The notes under the pieces are model-generated. The model did no database searches and was not told the DNA's origin. It was given only the letters and a program-made list of their open reading frames with translations. From an uncultured Gammaproteobacteria bacterium (GTDB taxonomy: Bacteria; Pseudomonadota; Gammaproteobacteria; Pseudomonadales; UBA5518), in assembly GCA_903921135.1 (NCBI GenBank), contig CAIXOY010000380.1, positions 1-17,278 on the forward strand: a stretch of DNA of 17,278 nt, in the 5' to 3' direction. Position numbers and translations under genes: made by a program. Positions 1 through 6,730 of this stretch are shown piece by piece (the first letter of the stretch is position 1; each line of letters begins with the position of its first letter).

Positions 1-137
1 AGCGTTGCGTCGATGCGGTTCTGGTAGGGGCCTTCCCGGGTCTTTTCGCGCGTCACGAAGTACCAGCGACCGTCGACCTGATAAAGCCGGTCGGTACGGA
101 ACGGTGGCATCGATGTCTCGCCCGACCTGAGATGCAT
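1..137 (-). CDS. DUF6316-like small protein, partial (N-terminal part only)
   Basis: Only the N-terminal 45 or so codons are present; the gene runs off the left edge. Reading leftward from ATG 137, the peptide contains RSGE, then FRTDRLYQVDGRWYFVTRE and GPYQNR. That succession (RxDR-[FL]-Y, DGxWYFxTRE, GP[FY]) is the pattern I associate with DUF6316, a family of short proteins of unknown function common in gammaproteobacteria. A second in-frame ATG at 110 is possible, but the RSGE stretch before it looks like part of the conserved N-terminus, so I prefer 137. There is no clear Shine-Dalgarno. Function is unknown. It lies downstream of the P450 on the same strand with a gap of about 137 bp, so it need not be in the same transcript. 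Confidence 0.6.
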   Translation of the reverse strand, partial: MHLRSGETSMPPFRTDRLYQVDGRWYFVTREKTREGPYQNRIDAT

Positions 138-274
138 GACGTCTTTGTGATTCCAGAGCCGAGGTTCCCGAGCGAAGAGCAAATTTCATACCGAAAACCG
201 AATATCCTGCTGCAGCAAGGGGTTGTCTTCGCCAGCGGGCCAGGATCTGTCCTGCACTGTAAAAAAAATCGACA

Positions 275-1525
275 TCAGGCAGCGTCGAAAGCGATGCGCA
301 TCTCCTTCATGCCGTTCACGAAAAAGGATCGGACGTATCGCGGCGCCGCGCTGAATCGCGGGTTGCGCAGCCTCGGGATGATCTCTTCGAACATCACGCG
401 CAGTTCGAGTCGGGCCAGGTGGGAGCCGATGCAGAAGTGCTGCCCGATGCCGAAGGACCTCAGTTGGTTGTACAGATCGGGCATGCGCTCGGCACGACGC
501 ACATCGAACCGCATCGCATCGTCGCCGAAGACCCGCTCGTCATGGTTGATGGCGTGGTAGTGCAGCAGGACCTTGTCACCCTTGCGAATCGGCTGCCCCG
601 CGAGTTCCACGTCCTGCATGGCGGTGCGGCGCATGGCGATGAAGGCCGTGTTGTAGCGGAGCATTTCTTCGGTGGCGGCGGCTATGCGATCCGGATTGTC
701 GACCAGGAATTGCAGTTGTTCCGGGTTTTCCATGAGCAGCCGCATGCCGTGGGCAATCACCGTTCGGGTGCTCTCATTCCCGCCGACGAGGGTCAGCACG
801 AACATCCACCCGAATTCCTCCGTGCTGAGCGGGTTGCCATCGATGCGCCCATCGAGCAGGGCGCCGAGCACGTTCTTGCGGGGTGACTGCCGGTGCTCCT
901 CGGCCAGGCGCATGGCATAGCCGATCACATTTGCCGCGGCGATCTGGCCGTCGAGTTCCGAGACCGCCATGTCGGGGTCATCGGCGAAGATCATCGTGTT
1001 GGTCCAGTTGAAGAAGTCCTTGCGATCCGCGGGGTCCACGCCGAGCAACTCGAGTATCGCGAGGAGAGGCAGTTCTGCGGCCACCTCTTCGACGAACTCG
1101 CATTCGCCGCGTGGCAGCACCGCGTCGATGATCCGCCGCGCGTGCTGGCGGAAGACGGCTTCGTGAGCGTCTACCGCCGCGGGCGTGAAGGCCGCGCGCA
1201 TGATCCGGCGTACCTTCTGGTGGAGCGGCGGGTCCATGCCGATGATGGTCTTGCGGTGTATGGCCTCGACTTGCTCCTGCGGATACTCTGCGGGAAAGGG
1301 GGACCGCTCGGCGGAAGAAAACAGTTCCGGGTGCTTGGAGACGAAATCGAGCTCCTGCTGTCCTGTGATCGCCCAGTAGGGAACGCCCGTCAAAGGGTCA
1401 TCCTGCTGTACCACTGGTCCGAGTTCGCGGTAACGGCGCAGCTCTGCATATGGCATCCCCTCCGCGTAGGTGTCGGGGTCGATCAGGTTTGCGAGAGGAC
1501 AGCCGCCCATGCCGGTACATCCCAT
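275..1525 (-). CDS. Cytochrome P450 (class I bacterial type)
   Basis: This is a soluble haem-thiolate monooxygenase of 416 residues, the normal length for bacterial P450s, with no membrane anchor. Visible landmarks from the chosen start are the C-helix DPPLHQKVRR (98-107), the I-helix GGNEST (248-253) with Glu251/Ser252 as the acid-alcohol pair, the K-helix ExxR (287-290), and the haem loop FGIGQHFCIG (358-367) with the proximal ligand Cys365. The open frame continues upstream to a TTG at 1666, but that extension is low-complexity and overlaps the start of the divergent gene. I therefore chose ATG 1525 (MGCTGMGGCPL); ATG 1510 is also possible, and neither has a good ribosome site. It would need a ferredoxin and reductase, which are not in the window. 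The substrate is not deducible: the general look is that of proteobacterial and actinobacterial P450s acting on fatty, terpenoid or steroid substrates. It is not the CYP152 fatty-acid peroxygenase type, which lacks the usual acid-alcohol pair. Its proximity to lipid genes is suggestive only. Confidence 0.93.
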   Translation of the reverse strand: MGCTGMGGCPLANLIDPDTYAEGMPYAELRRYRELGPVVQQDDPLTGVPYWAITGQQELDFVSKHPELFSSAERSPFPAEYPQEQVEAIHRKTIIGMDPPLHQKVRRIMRAAFTPAAVDAHEAVFRQHARRIIDAVLPRGECEFVEEVAAELPLLAILELLGVDPADRKDFFNWTNTMIFADDPDMAVSELDGQIAAANVIGYAMRLAEEHRQSPRKNVLGALLDGRIDGNPLSTEEFGWMFVLTLVGGNESTRTVIAHGMRLLMENPEQLQFLVDNPDRIAAATEEMLRYNTAFIAMRRTAMQDVELAGQPIRKGDKVLLHYHAINHDERVFGDDAMRFDVRRAERMPDLYNQLRSFGIGQHFCIGSHLARLELRVMFEEIIPRLRNPRFSAAPRYVRSFFVNGMKEMRIAFDAA

Positions 1526-1567
1526 GGTCTGTGTGGAGTGGGGCGAGCTTAGCCACAGCCGAGGACA

Positions 1568-1581
1568 TGCGTCCAGACGCA
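1568..1581. repeat. Short inverted repeat in the P450/membrane-protein divergent intergenic region
   Basis: The 127-bp gap between the divergent P450 (start 1525) and membrane-protein gene (start 1653) contains TGCGTC-CA-GACGCA, two perfect 6-bp arms around a 2-bp centre. The position and symmetry would suit a regulator site serving both genes, but the element is short and no clear -35/-10 pair was found next to it. The remaining sequence of this gap shows nothing else I can support. Confidence 0.3.
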
Positions 1582-1652
1582 GCGGAGATCCAGATAGCTG
1601 TTGTCTGCTGGCGGATCGCGGCAGAGAATAGAGAGAATTCAGCAGTACGGCC

Positions 1653-2504
1653 GTGATGCAGCACAAGCTACTTCACTCCCAGCGGCTCTTCGCCACCTTC
1701 AAGCTCCTGGTGTTCATGGCGCTGCTCGTGAACCTCTGGTTGTTCGCGCACGAAGATGCGCGCACCGCGACGGTCAGGCTACCCGAGGGTGTTGACGGGC
1801 TGACGGCGTTCATCGAGATCTACGCCCAGACCATCGACTCTGCGTCGTGGCTCTTGCTTTTGTTCCTTTTCGAACTCGAAACCTCCTATCTCCCCGACGC
1901 ATACCTTCGCCGTCGGCGCATAAAGTGGAGCTTGCACGGTTTGCGAGGGCTGGGTGCCCTGGTCGTTCTCAACTCCGTCATCGGATACACCGAGAAGTAC
2001 GAGACCTACCTCGCAGCATCTGTCTTGCAGCAGCACGCCTGTGATCTCGTGGGACAGGGCTGGTCTGTCCTCACGAGCCTGGACGAGTTCGTGCCTCTTG
2101 CTGCGGAAAACTGTCAAAGCATTGCCTTGGCTGCCCCCAGCCTCCCCGAGTTGCGGGTCGTGGCGCCGCTGGATGTTCTGGCGGAGGCGCAGCAGCTCGC
2201 ATTCGTCGACGTCGTCAATGCGATGGCCTGGGTGATGGTCGTGGTGCTTCTGGAGCTGGATGTCCGCCTTCAGCTTCGTGGTTTGCTGAAAGGCTGGATC
2301 CTCCGCGTGAGTAGCGGGCTCAAAGCCATCACCTATGCCACGCTGCTTGCGGCGGCGGTGTACTGGGGCCTTCAAGGTCCGCTCGTGGATTTCTGGGATG
2401 CGTTCCTGTGGCTGGTGGCGTTCGTCTTCATCGAGATGAACATCTTCCAGTGGCAGCGGGAGGTCAGTGAACTCGAACGGGCGCCAGTGGTCAGGGGTGC
2501 CTGA
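1653..2504 (+). CDS. Hypothetical multi-spanning membrane protein with W-x7-E repeats
   Basis: I do not recognise this 283-residue protein. It is strongly hydrophobic, with probable transmembrane helices near residues 13-32, 63-80, 97-112, 185-203, 222-240 and 247-265, and a polar stretch of about 70 residues (113-184) in the middle that contains two cysteines. Three helices carry the same signature: Trp followed eight residues later by Glu, then Leu/Met and Glu/Asp/Asn (W66...ELE76, W193...ELD203, W253...EMN263). This suggests internal duplication of a helix unit. Basic clusters follow the first two (YLRRRRIKW, RLQLRGLLKGW). The start is GTG 1653 or the adjacent ATG 1656; no strong ribosome site is visible. 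It is divergent from the P450 and convergent with the CerR-like gene, 12 bp from that gene's stop. A structural or ion-handling role is possible but unsupported. Confidence 0.8.
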   Translation: MMQHKLLHSQRLFATFKLLVFMALLVNLWLFAHEDARTATVRLPEGVDGLTAFIEIYAQTIDSASWLLLLFLFELETSYLPDAYLRRRRIKWSLHGLRGLGALVVLNSVIGYTEKYETYLAASVLQQHACDLVGQGWSVLTSLDEFVPLAAENCQSIALAAPSLPELRVVAPLDVLAEAQQLAFVDVVNAMAWVMVVVLLELDVRLQLRGLLKGWILRVSSGLKAITYATLLAAAVYWGLQGPLVDFWDAFLWLVAFVFIEMNIFQWQREVSELERAPVVRGA

Positions 2505-2516
2505 TCCGGCGTGTGC

Positions 2517-3434
2517 TCAGTGGGTCCATCCAGGTGTGGCGGCCAGACCTTGCGCTAACGGGGTGGATGGTCGCCATCCGAGTAGCGCGGAAATCTCACG
2601 GTTGTCACAGACCCAATCCGGATGCCGCAGTTCGCGTAGTTTTTCTGGCGTCAGCATCGGTTGCGTTCCCGTGATTCGCGACACTGCACGGTTGGCGCGC
2701 GCGACCAGATCCAGGAGCGGAGCGGGGAGTTCGCGGACGATCACGCGCCTTCCGCACGCGTCTCCGACAGTCTGGGCGAGTTCTTTCCATCCGTAGCCTG
2801 ACTCATGGCCGTCATGCAGGCAGCAGATCGCGCGGATGCCGTAGCGAAGGGGTAGCCATGCAATCGCTGCATCTACCAGATCGTCGACGAAGATCAGGGA
2901 CAGGCGGTCGCTCTGACGGCCCGCACAGGGCGCGATGCCGGTCCTCGCCATGAAGCGGAACACGGGCAGCATTTCCTTGTCTCCGGGGCCATAGACTGCC
3001 GGTGGTCGCAACGCCATCCATGGGCCATCCGTTCGGCTCTCAAGTACCTGCTCGGCTTTGCGCTTGCTGGCGGAGTAATGCGACAAGCCGGGTTCACGTG
3101 CTGCCAATGACGAGAAGAAGAGCACTGGAATCGCGGGCGCTCGTTCACTGCAGGCCGCCAGCAGCCGCTCCGTGCCCTCCACATTTGTGAGATCGAACTC
3201 TGCAGCGTTACTGCCGCGGACGGCGCCGGCAAGGTGCATGAGTGCCTCTGCGCCTTCGAGCAATCTGCGAAGCGCATCCGGGTCATGAAGGCTGCCCGAG
3301 ATTTGCTCGATGCTTGCGGGGAGAGCACTCGATTGCTTGCGGGTTAGCGCCCGGACCTGATGGCCCTCGGCGAGCAGCCGGAGGGCGAGACGTTGCCCTA
3401 TGAAACCGGTCGCCCCCGTGAGTGCGACGAGCAC
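2517..3434 (-). CDS. cerR: NAD(P)-dependent epimerase/dehydratase family, probable ceramide reductase (CerR-like)
   Basis: This is an extended short-chain dehydrogenase of 305 residues. The Rossmann motif GATGFIG is at 7-13, HLAG at 67-70, the catalytic SS at 108-109, YSASK at 120-124 with Tyr120/Lys124, and the LRPPAVYGPGD stretch at 142-152. The start is GTG 3434, directly before the first beta strand. The gene follows the fatty acyl-AMP ligase stop by 18 bp, so the two are almost certainly co-transcribed. In Caulobacter crescentus an epimerase-annotated enzyme of this family, encoded beside spt and an acyl-ACP ligase, reduces the 3-keto group of oxidised ceramide. The same neighbourhood is present here, so I assign that role by family plus context. 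The alternative is a generic sugar or sterol epimerase. The SDR fold is certain; the substrate is inferred. Confidence 0.8.
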   Translation of the reverse strand: MLVALTGATGFIGQRLALRLLAEGHQVRALTRKQSSALPASIEQISGSLHDPDALRRLLEGAEALMHLAGAVRGSNAAEFDLTNVEGTERLLAACSERAPAIPVLFFSSLAAREPGLSHYSASKRKAEQVLESRTDGPWMALRPPAVYGPGDKEMLPVFRFMARTGIAPCAGRQSDRLSLIFVDDLVDAAIAWLPLRYGIRAICCLHDGHESGYGWKELAQTVGDACGRRVIVRELPAPLLDLVARANRAVSRITGTQPMLTPEKLRELRHPDWVCDNREISALLGWRPSTPLAQGLAATPGWTH

Positions 3435-3452
3435 CTGCGCGCCAGCCGGCCT

Positions 3453-5255
3453 TCAGGCCGAGACTTGCTGGCGAAGTGGCGCGCCTTCGGCAGTAGCTGC
3501 TACCTCGGCGAGGTCATGGGTCTGGATGAATGTCTGCCGCGCTTTGGAGCGGGAGAGTTTGCCCGAGGAGGTGCGGGGAAGCGTGTGGGGCGGGACGAGT
3601 TCGACGTAGGAATCGATACCCATCTCCAGTCGGACCAATCGGGTGAGGCGGTCGATCAGGGCGCTGCGGCGCTGCAGATTGGTTTCGCGGCACTGGACAA
3701 CCAGTACGCAGATCTCCCTCGATTCCGGGCCGGGTACGGAGAAGGCTAGAGCATCCCCCACGCGGGCTTCGGGTTGGTGCTCTGCCAGGTACTCGAGATC
3801 CTGCGGCCAGATGTTCCGGCCGTTGATGATGATGAGGTCTTTCTGCCTTCCGGTAATGAGGAGGCTGCCATCAACCATGTAGCCGATATCGCCCGTGTTC
3901 AGCCAGCCATCCGGGCTGAGAGCAGAAGATGTTTCTTCCGGTGCGTTGAAGTACCCGGACATGACACTCGGCCCGCGCACATGGATGGTGCCTGTGGTGC
4001 GGTCGGGCAAAATGCCGCCATGCTCATCACGGATTTCCATTTCGTATTCCGGCAAGGGTTTGCCGCAATCGACGAAGGCCCTTGAGCGCCCCGTCGTGCC
4101 CTCTGTGACCGGCACTGCGCGGCCGTGATCAGCAAGGTGGTCGAGATCGACGAGATCTGTACGAAAGCCCCCGAACAAAGGCGCGAAGCTGATGGCAAGA
4201 GAGCACTCCGCCATGCCGTAGCAGGCAAGGAACGCCCTCGCGTCGAAGCCCGCTGGCGCGAGCGCTTCTGCAAAGCGTTCCAGTGTCTCCCAGCGGATCA
4301 TCTCTGCGCCTATGCCGGCAACTCGCCAGTTGCTGAGGTCGTATCGACCCGCTTCGCCCTCACGCAACCGTCGGGCGCAGAGTTCATATCCGAAGGATGG
4401 GCTGAAGGAGATCGTTGCCTTGGTCTGCGACATCAGGCTGAGCCACTGACGGGGGCGCATGGCGAAATCGCGGGTGTCCATGTAGTCGACGGACATCTGG
4501 GAGGCCACCGGCACCAGCACAAGACCGACCAGCCCCATGTCGTGGTAGAACGGCAGCCACGAGAAACAACGATCGCCTTCCCGGATCTTCACGCCGTCCT
4601 GGATGATGCCGTTCAGATTGCTCATGACCGAGCGGTGCTCGATGATCACGCCTCTGGGAAATCGCGTGCTACCCGAGGTGTACTGCAAATACGATACGTC
4701 GTCCGGGTTTATAGAGGGCAGGTCGTCCGTTGCCTCAGGAAGCTGATCGAACTCTGCGGGCTCGCCGACCATGCGCAGCGGTAGTTCTTCCACCGCCTCG
4801 AGCACGAAGGGAAGAAAGCTTTCAGACGCGATGGCGACGCAAGAGCCGCTGTTCTCGATCAGGCCGCGCAACTGCGCTACGAAACTCTGATGACCGCCAA
4901 GATTGATGGTCGCAGGCAGAGCCACAGGAACAAGCCCCGCATACTGGCAGCCAAAAAACACCCGGAGGAAGTCAGGGTGTGTTTCGGCGACCATCGCCAC
5001 CCGGTCTCCTTTCCTGAGACCCAGGCCGGAGAGTTTCCTCGCGAAGGAAATGGCTTCGCTCCGGAGATGGGAGTAGGGGAGGGATGCGTAGAAATCGCCG
5101 CGGCCGGTGTAGAAATTGGCTCCAGTCTCGCCGAGAGCGGCGTAGTCCAGTGCGTCGGTGAGGGTACGAAAGTCCGCGGGGCGGAACGGAAGTTCGTGTC
5201 TGGTGGGTGTCGATTCGGTGCGCAAAACCGTGTGCTTCCCTTGTTGTATGCCCAT
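3453..5255 (-). CDS. Fatty acyl-AMP ligase / acyl-ACP synthetase
   Basis: This adenylate-forming enzyme should activate a fatty acid as acyl-AMP and hand it to an acyl carrier protein. From the chosen start it has 600 residues, typical for FAALs. The P-loop YTSGST is at 192-197, ACYGMAE at 344-350, TGDIGY at 454-459, the hinge GRQKDLIIINGRNIWPQDLE at 469-488, and the C-terminal RTSSGKLSR with catalytic Lys566. The stretch DYMDTRDFAMRPRQWL matches the insertion that separates FAALs from acyl-CoA ligases. The frame is open up to 5393, but those 46 extra codons contain the putative promoter and do not look like protein, so I prefer ATG 5255. With the dedicated ACP at 9880 it parallels the acyl-ACP ligase of the Caulobacter sphingolipid locus; supplying acyl-ACP to SPT is the likely job. 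It is first in an operon with the CerR-like gene. Confidence 0.9.
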   Translation of the reverse strand: MGIQQGKHTVLRTESTPTRHELPFRPADFRTLTDALDYAALGETGANFYTGRGDFYASLPYSHLRSEAISFARKLSGLGLRKGDRVAMVAETHPDFLRVFFGCQYAGLVPVALPATINLGGHQSFVAQLRGLIENSGSCVAIASESFLPFVLEAVEELPLRMVGEPAEFDQLPEATDDLPSINPDDVSYLQYTSGSTRFPRGVIIEHRSVMSNLNGIIQDGVKIREGDRCFSWLPFYHDMGLVGLVLVPVASQMSVDYMDTRDFAMRPRQWLSLMSQTKATISFSPSFGYELCARRLREGEAGRYDLSNWRVAGIGAEMIRWETLERFAEALAPAGFDARAFLACYGMAECSLAISFAPLFGGFRTDLVDLDHLADHGRAVPVTEGTTGRSRAFVDCGKPLPEYEMEIRDEHGGILPDRTTGTIHVRGPSVMSGYFNAPEETSSALSPDGWLNTGDIGYMVDGSLLITGRQKDLIIINGRNIWPQDLEYLAEHQPEARVGDALAFSVPGPESREICVLVVQCRETNLQRRSALIDRLTRLVRLEMGIDSYVELVPPHTLPRTSSGKLSRSKARQTFIQTHDLAEVAATAEGAPLRQQVSA

Positions 5256-5364
5256 GCCGTGGTCGAGCTCGCTGACGCCTACCCACTTGCCTTCCCCTTG
5301 AAGGCCTGCGTCGCTGCTTCTAAGCCCACGGCCGTGTATGAGCGCGGCCGTATTTGTCGGACCT

Positions 5365-5393
5365 ATTTTTCGTTCGGACTCGTGCCAAATCAA
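5365..5393 (-). promoter_or_regulatory. Possible sigma-70 promoter of the acyl-AMP ligase operon
   Basis: On the minus strand TTGATT (5393-5388) and AAAAAT (5370-5365) are separated by 17 bp, matching the -35 and -10 consensus at four of six bases each. Transcription would begin about 100 bp before ATG 5255, which fits that start rather than the longer open frame. The -35 overlaps one arm of an inverted repeat (5384-5390). It is a weak prediction by eye. Confidence 0.3.
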
Positions 5394-5418
5394 CCTTGGT
5401 CGATTGGTACTATTTGGC
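5384..5418. repeat. Inverted repeat GCCAAAT...ATTTGGC in the ligase/ceramide-synthase divergent region
   Basis: Two perfect 7-bp arms, GCCAAAT (5384-5390) and ATTTGGC (5412-5418), lie 21 bp apart. They overlap the putative promoter of the minus-strand ligase operon. The arrangement could be an operator for a dimeric regulator, but no regulator gene is in the window. Confidence 0.35.
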
Positions 5419-5483
5419 CGGAAAAGCCCGCAGAGCAGCGGCTTTTCAGGAAGCTAATTGCCGGATTTGAAAAGAGTTTTTTT
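5418..5483. repeat. Nested GAAAAG/CTTTTC inverted repeats followed by a T-run
   Basis: CCGGAAAAGCC (5418-5428) pairs with GGCTTTTCAGG (5440-5450) at 10 of 11 positions around an 11-nt loop. The same CTTTTCA arm (5442-5448) can instead pair with TGAAAAG (5468-5474), which is followed by seven T residues (5477-5483). In plus-strand RNA these are mutually exclusive hairpins, the second terminator-like but AT-rich and with a 19-nt loop. The region is non-coding and more AT-rich than its surroundings. It lies upstream of the likely ceramide-synthase promoter. Confidence 0.4.
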
Positions 5484-5534
5484 GAGCACTTGGTGTGCGC
5501 TGCTGCCGTGTGGCGCGTTGCTGAAAGCGGCTTG

Positions 5535-5571
5535 TATACTCGCGCCACTGCCCGCGTGGCACGGTCCGGAG
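5535..5571 (+). promoter_or_regulatory. Putative -10 element and Shine-Dalgarno of the ceramide-synthase-like gene
   Basis: TATACT at 5535-5540 matches the sigma-70 -10 consensus at five of six positions, but no convincing -35 lies 16-18 bp upstream, so activator dependence is possible. GGAG at 5568-5571 stands 10 nt before GTG 5582 and supports that start. An ATG at 5572 is in another frame. Confidence 0.4.
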
Positions 5572-5581
5572 ATGCCATCTC

Positions 5582-6730
5582 GTGATTCCCTCCGACGGTC
5601 CCGTCAGGGTGCTCCCCGCCGATACCCGGGCGAGGCGCAATGACTTCATCCGGTTGCCTTCGAGCCTCTATGCCAACGATCCGAACTGGATCGCTCCACT
5701 CGAGTTCGAGCTGCGGGAGAGGATCTGGGGGAGCAACCCCTACCTGCAGCATGCGGAGGTGCAGGCCTGGGTAGCCTATGACAGGGCAGACTCTCCTGTC
5801 GGTCGCATTACGGCCCAGTGGGATCGCCTGCACCAGCAACGTCACGGAGACCAAAGGGGTGCCTTCGGCCTCTTCGAAGCCGCGGATGATCCCGCGGTCG
5901 CCAAAGCCCTGTTCCACGTTGCAACGTCCTGGCTGGAATCCCGCGGCGCCCGTCGGTTGCGTGGCCCCCTCAACCTGAGCGTGAACGAGGAGTGCGGCTT
6001 GCTGGTCGAGGGTTTCGACACGCCGCCCTGCGTGATGATGGGGCATGCGTTGCCCCGCTATGACGGCGTACTTCAGTCGCTCGGCCTCGTGCCTTCCAAG
6101 GATTTGCTCGCGTACAGGGTTGCGCCGGACTTCGAGGCTCCGAGGGTGATGCGCCGCCTGGCTGAGGCGGGTGGGGCCAGCGTCAGGGTGCGGCCGCTCG
6201 ATACCCGCAACCGGGCACGTGAACTCGCCCTCATCAGAGACATTTTCAACGATGCCTGGGAGCGCAATTTCGGATTTGTACCCTTCACTGAAGAGGAGTT
6301 CGCGGATGTCGGACGCATGGTCACACTGCTCTCCCCGAACGACTATGTGCAGATCGCCGAGGTGGACGGTGTGCCGGCAGCCTTCATCGTCGCCATGCCC
6401 AACATCAATGAGATTACCCGTGGACTAGGCGGGCGTTTGTTGCCGTTCGGATGGCTCCGGCTGGCGTGGGGGCTCAAGGTTGGGCATCCGGGCAGCGCCC
6501 GCGTCCCCCTCATGGGCGTGAGGCAGTGTTTCCAGCATTCGCGACTGGGACCAGGGCTCGCATTTCTCGTGATTGATGCGGTGCGCAAGAGCCTGTGTGC
6601 CCGCGGAGTTCGGGAAGTCGAGATGTCCTGGATTCTCGAGGATAACTCGGGCATGCGGAGCATCATCGAAGCCATCGGAGGCGAGATGTACAAGCGCTAC
6701 CGCCTCTACGACATGGAGCTCGGGGCATGA
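5582..6730 (+). CDS. bcerS: GNAT-fold acyltransferase, probable bacterial ceramide synthase (YghO-like family)
   Basis: This 382-residue protein belongs to the long GNAT-related family that includes E. coli YghO. The N-terminus has the family pattern (FIRLPSSLYANDPNWIAPL at about 22-40, NPYLQHAEVQAWVAY, PVGRITAQ). The middle has GPLNLSVNEECGLLVEGF and PPCVMMGH. The C-terminal GNAT half contains FNDAWERNFGFVPFTEEEF, a VPAAFIVAMPNINE strand and the EMSWILEDNSGMRSIIEAIGG region. In Caulobacter a member of this family N-acylates 3-ketodihydrosphingosine, making oxidised ceramide. The neighbouring spt, acp, CerR-like and acyl-ACP ligase genes make the same role likely here. It starts at GTG 5582 with GGAG 10 nt upstream. 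Its stop overlaps the start of the next gene as ATGA, so the two are translationally coupled. The family assignment is secure; the ceramide-synthase role is inferred. Confidence 0.82.
   Translation: MIPSDGPVRVLPADTRARRNDFIRLPSSLYANDPNWIAPLEFELRERIWGSNPYLQHAEVQAWVAYDRADSPVGRITAQWDRLHQQRHGDQRGAFGLFEAADDPAVAKALFHVATSWLESRGARRLRGPLNLSVNEECGLLVEGFDTPPCVMMGHALPRYDGVLQSLGLVPSKDLLAYRVAPDFEAPRVMRRLAEAGGASVRVRPLDTRNRARELALIRDIFNDAWERNFGFVPFTEEEFADVGRMVTLLSPNDYVQIAEVDGVPAAFIVAMPNINEITRGLGGRLLPFGWLRLAWGLKVGHPGSARVPLMGVRQCFQHSRLGPGLAFLVIDAVRKSLCARGVREVEMSWILEDNSGMRSIIEAIGGEMYKRYRLYDMELGA

Noticed and set aside
230..270. Hairpin CAGGA-TCTG-TCCTG next to a run of eight A, as a terminator
   Set aside because: For the minus-strand P450 transcript the T-run comes before the hairpin, the wrong order for an intrinsic terminator, and no plus-strand gene ends there.
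1526..1666. N-terminal extension of the P450 to a TTG start
   Set aside because: The extra 47 residues do not resemble P450 sequence and would overlap the start of the divergent membrane-protein gene.
3441..3465. GGCCT/AGGCC near-palindrome at the ligase stop codon
   Set aside because: The stem is short, has no T-run, and lies within an 18-bp gap of an evident operon; it is probably chance in GC-rich sequence.
5256..5393. N-terminal extension of the acyl-AMP ligase
   Set aside because: It exceeds the usual FAAL length, is not protein-like, and covers the putative promoter.
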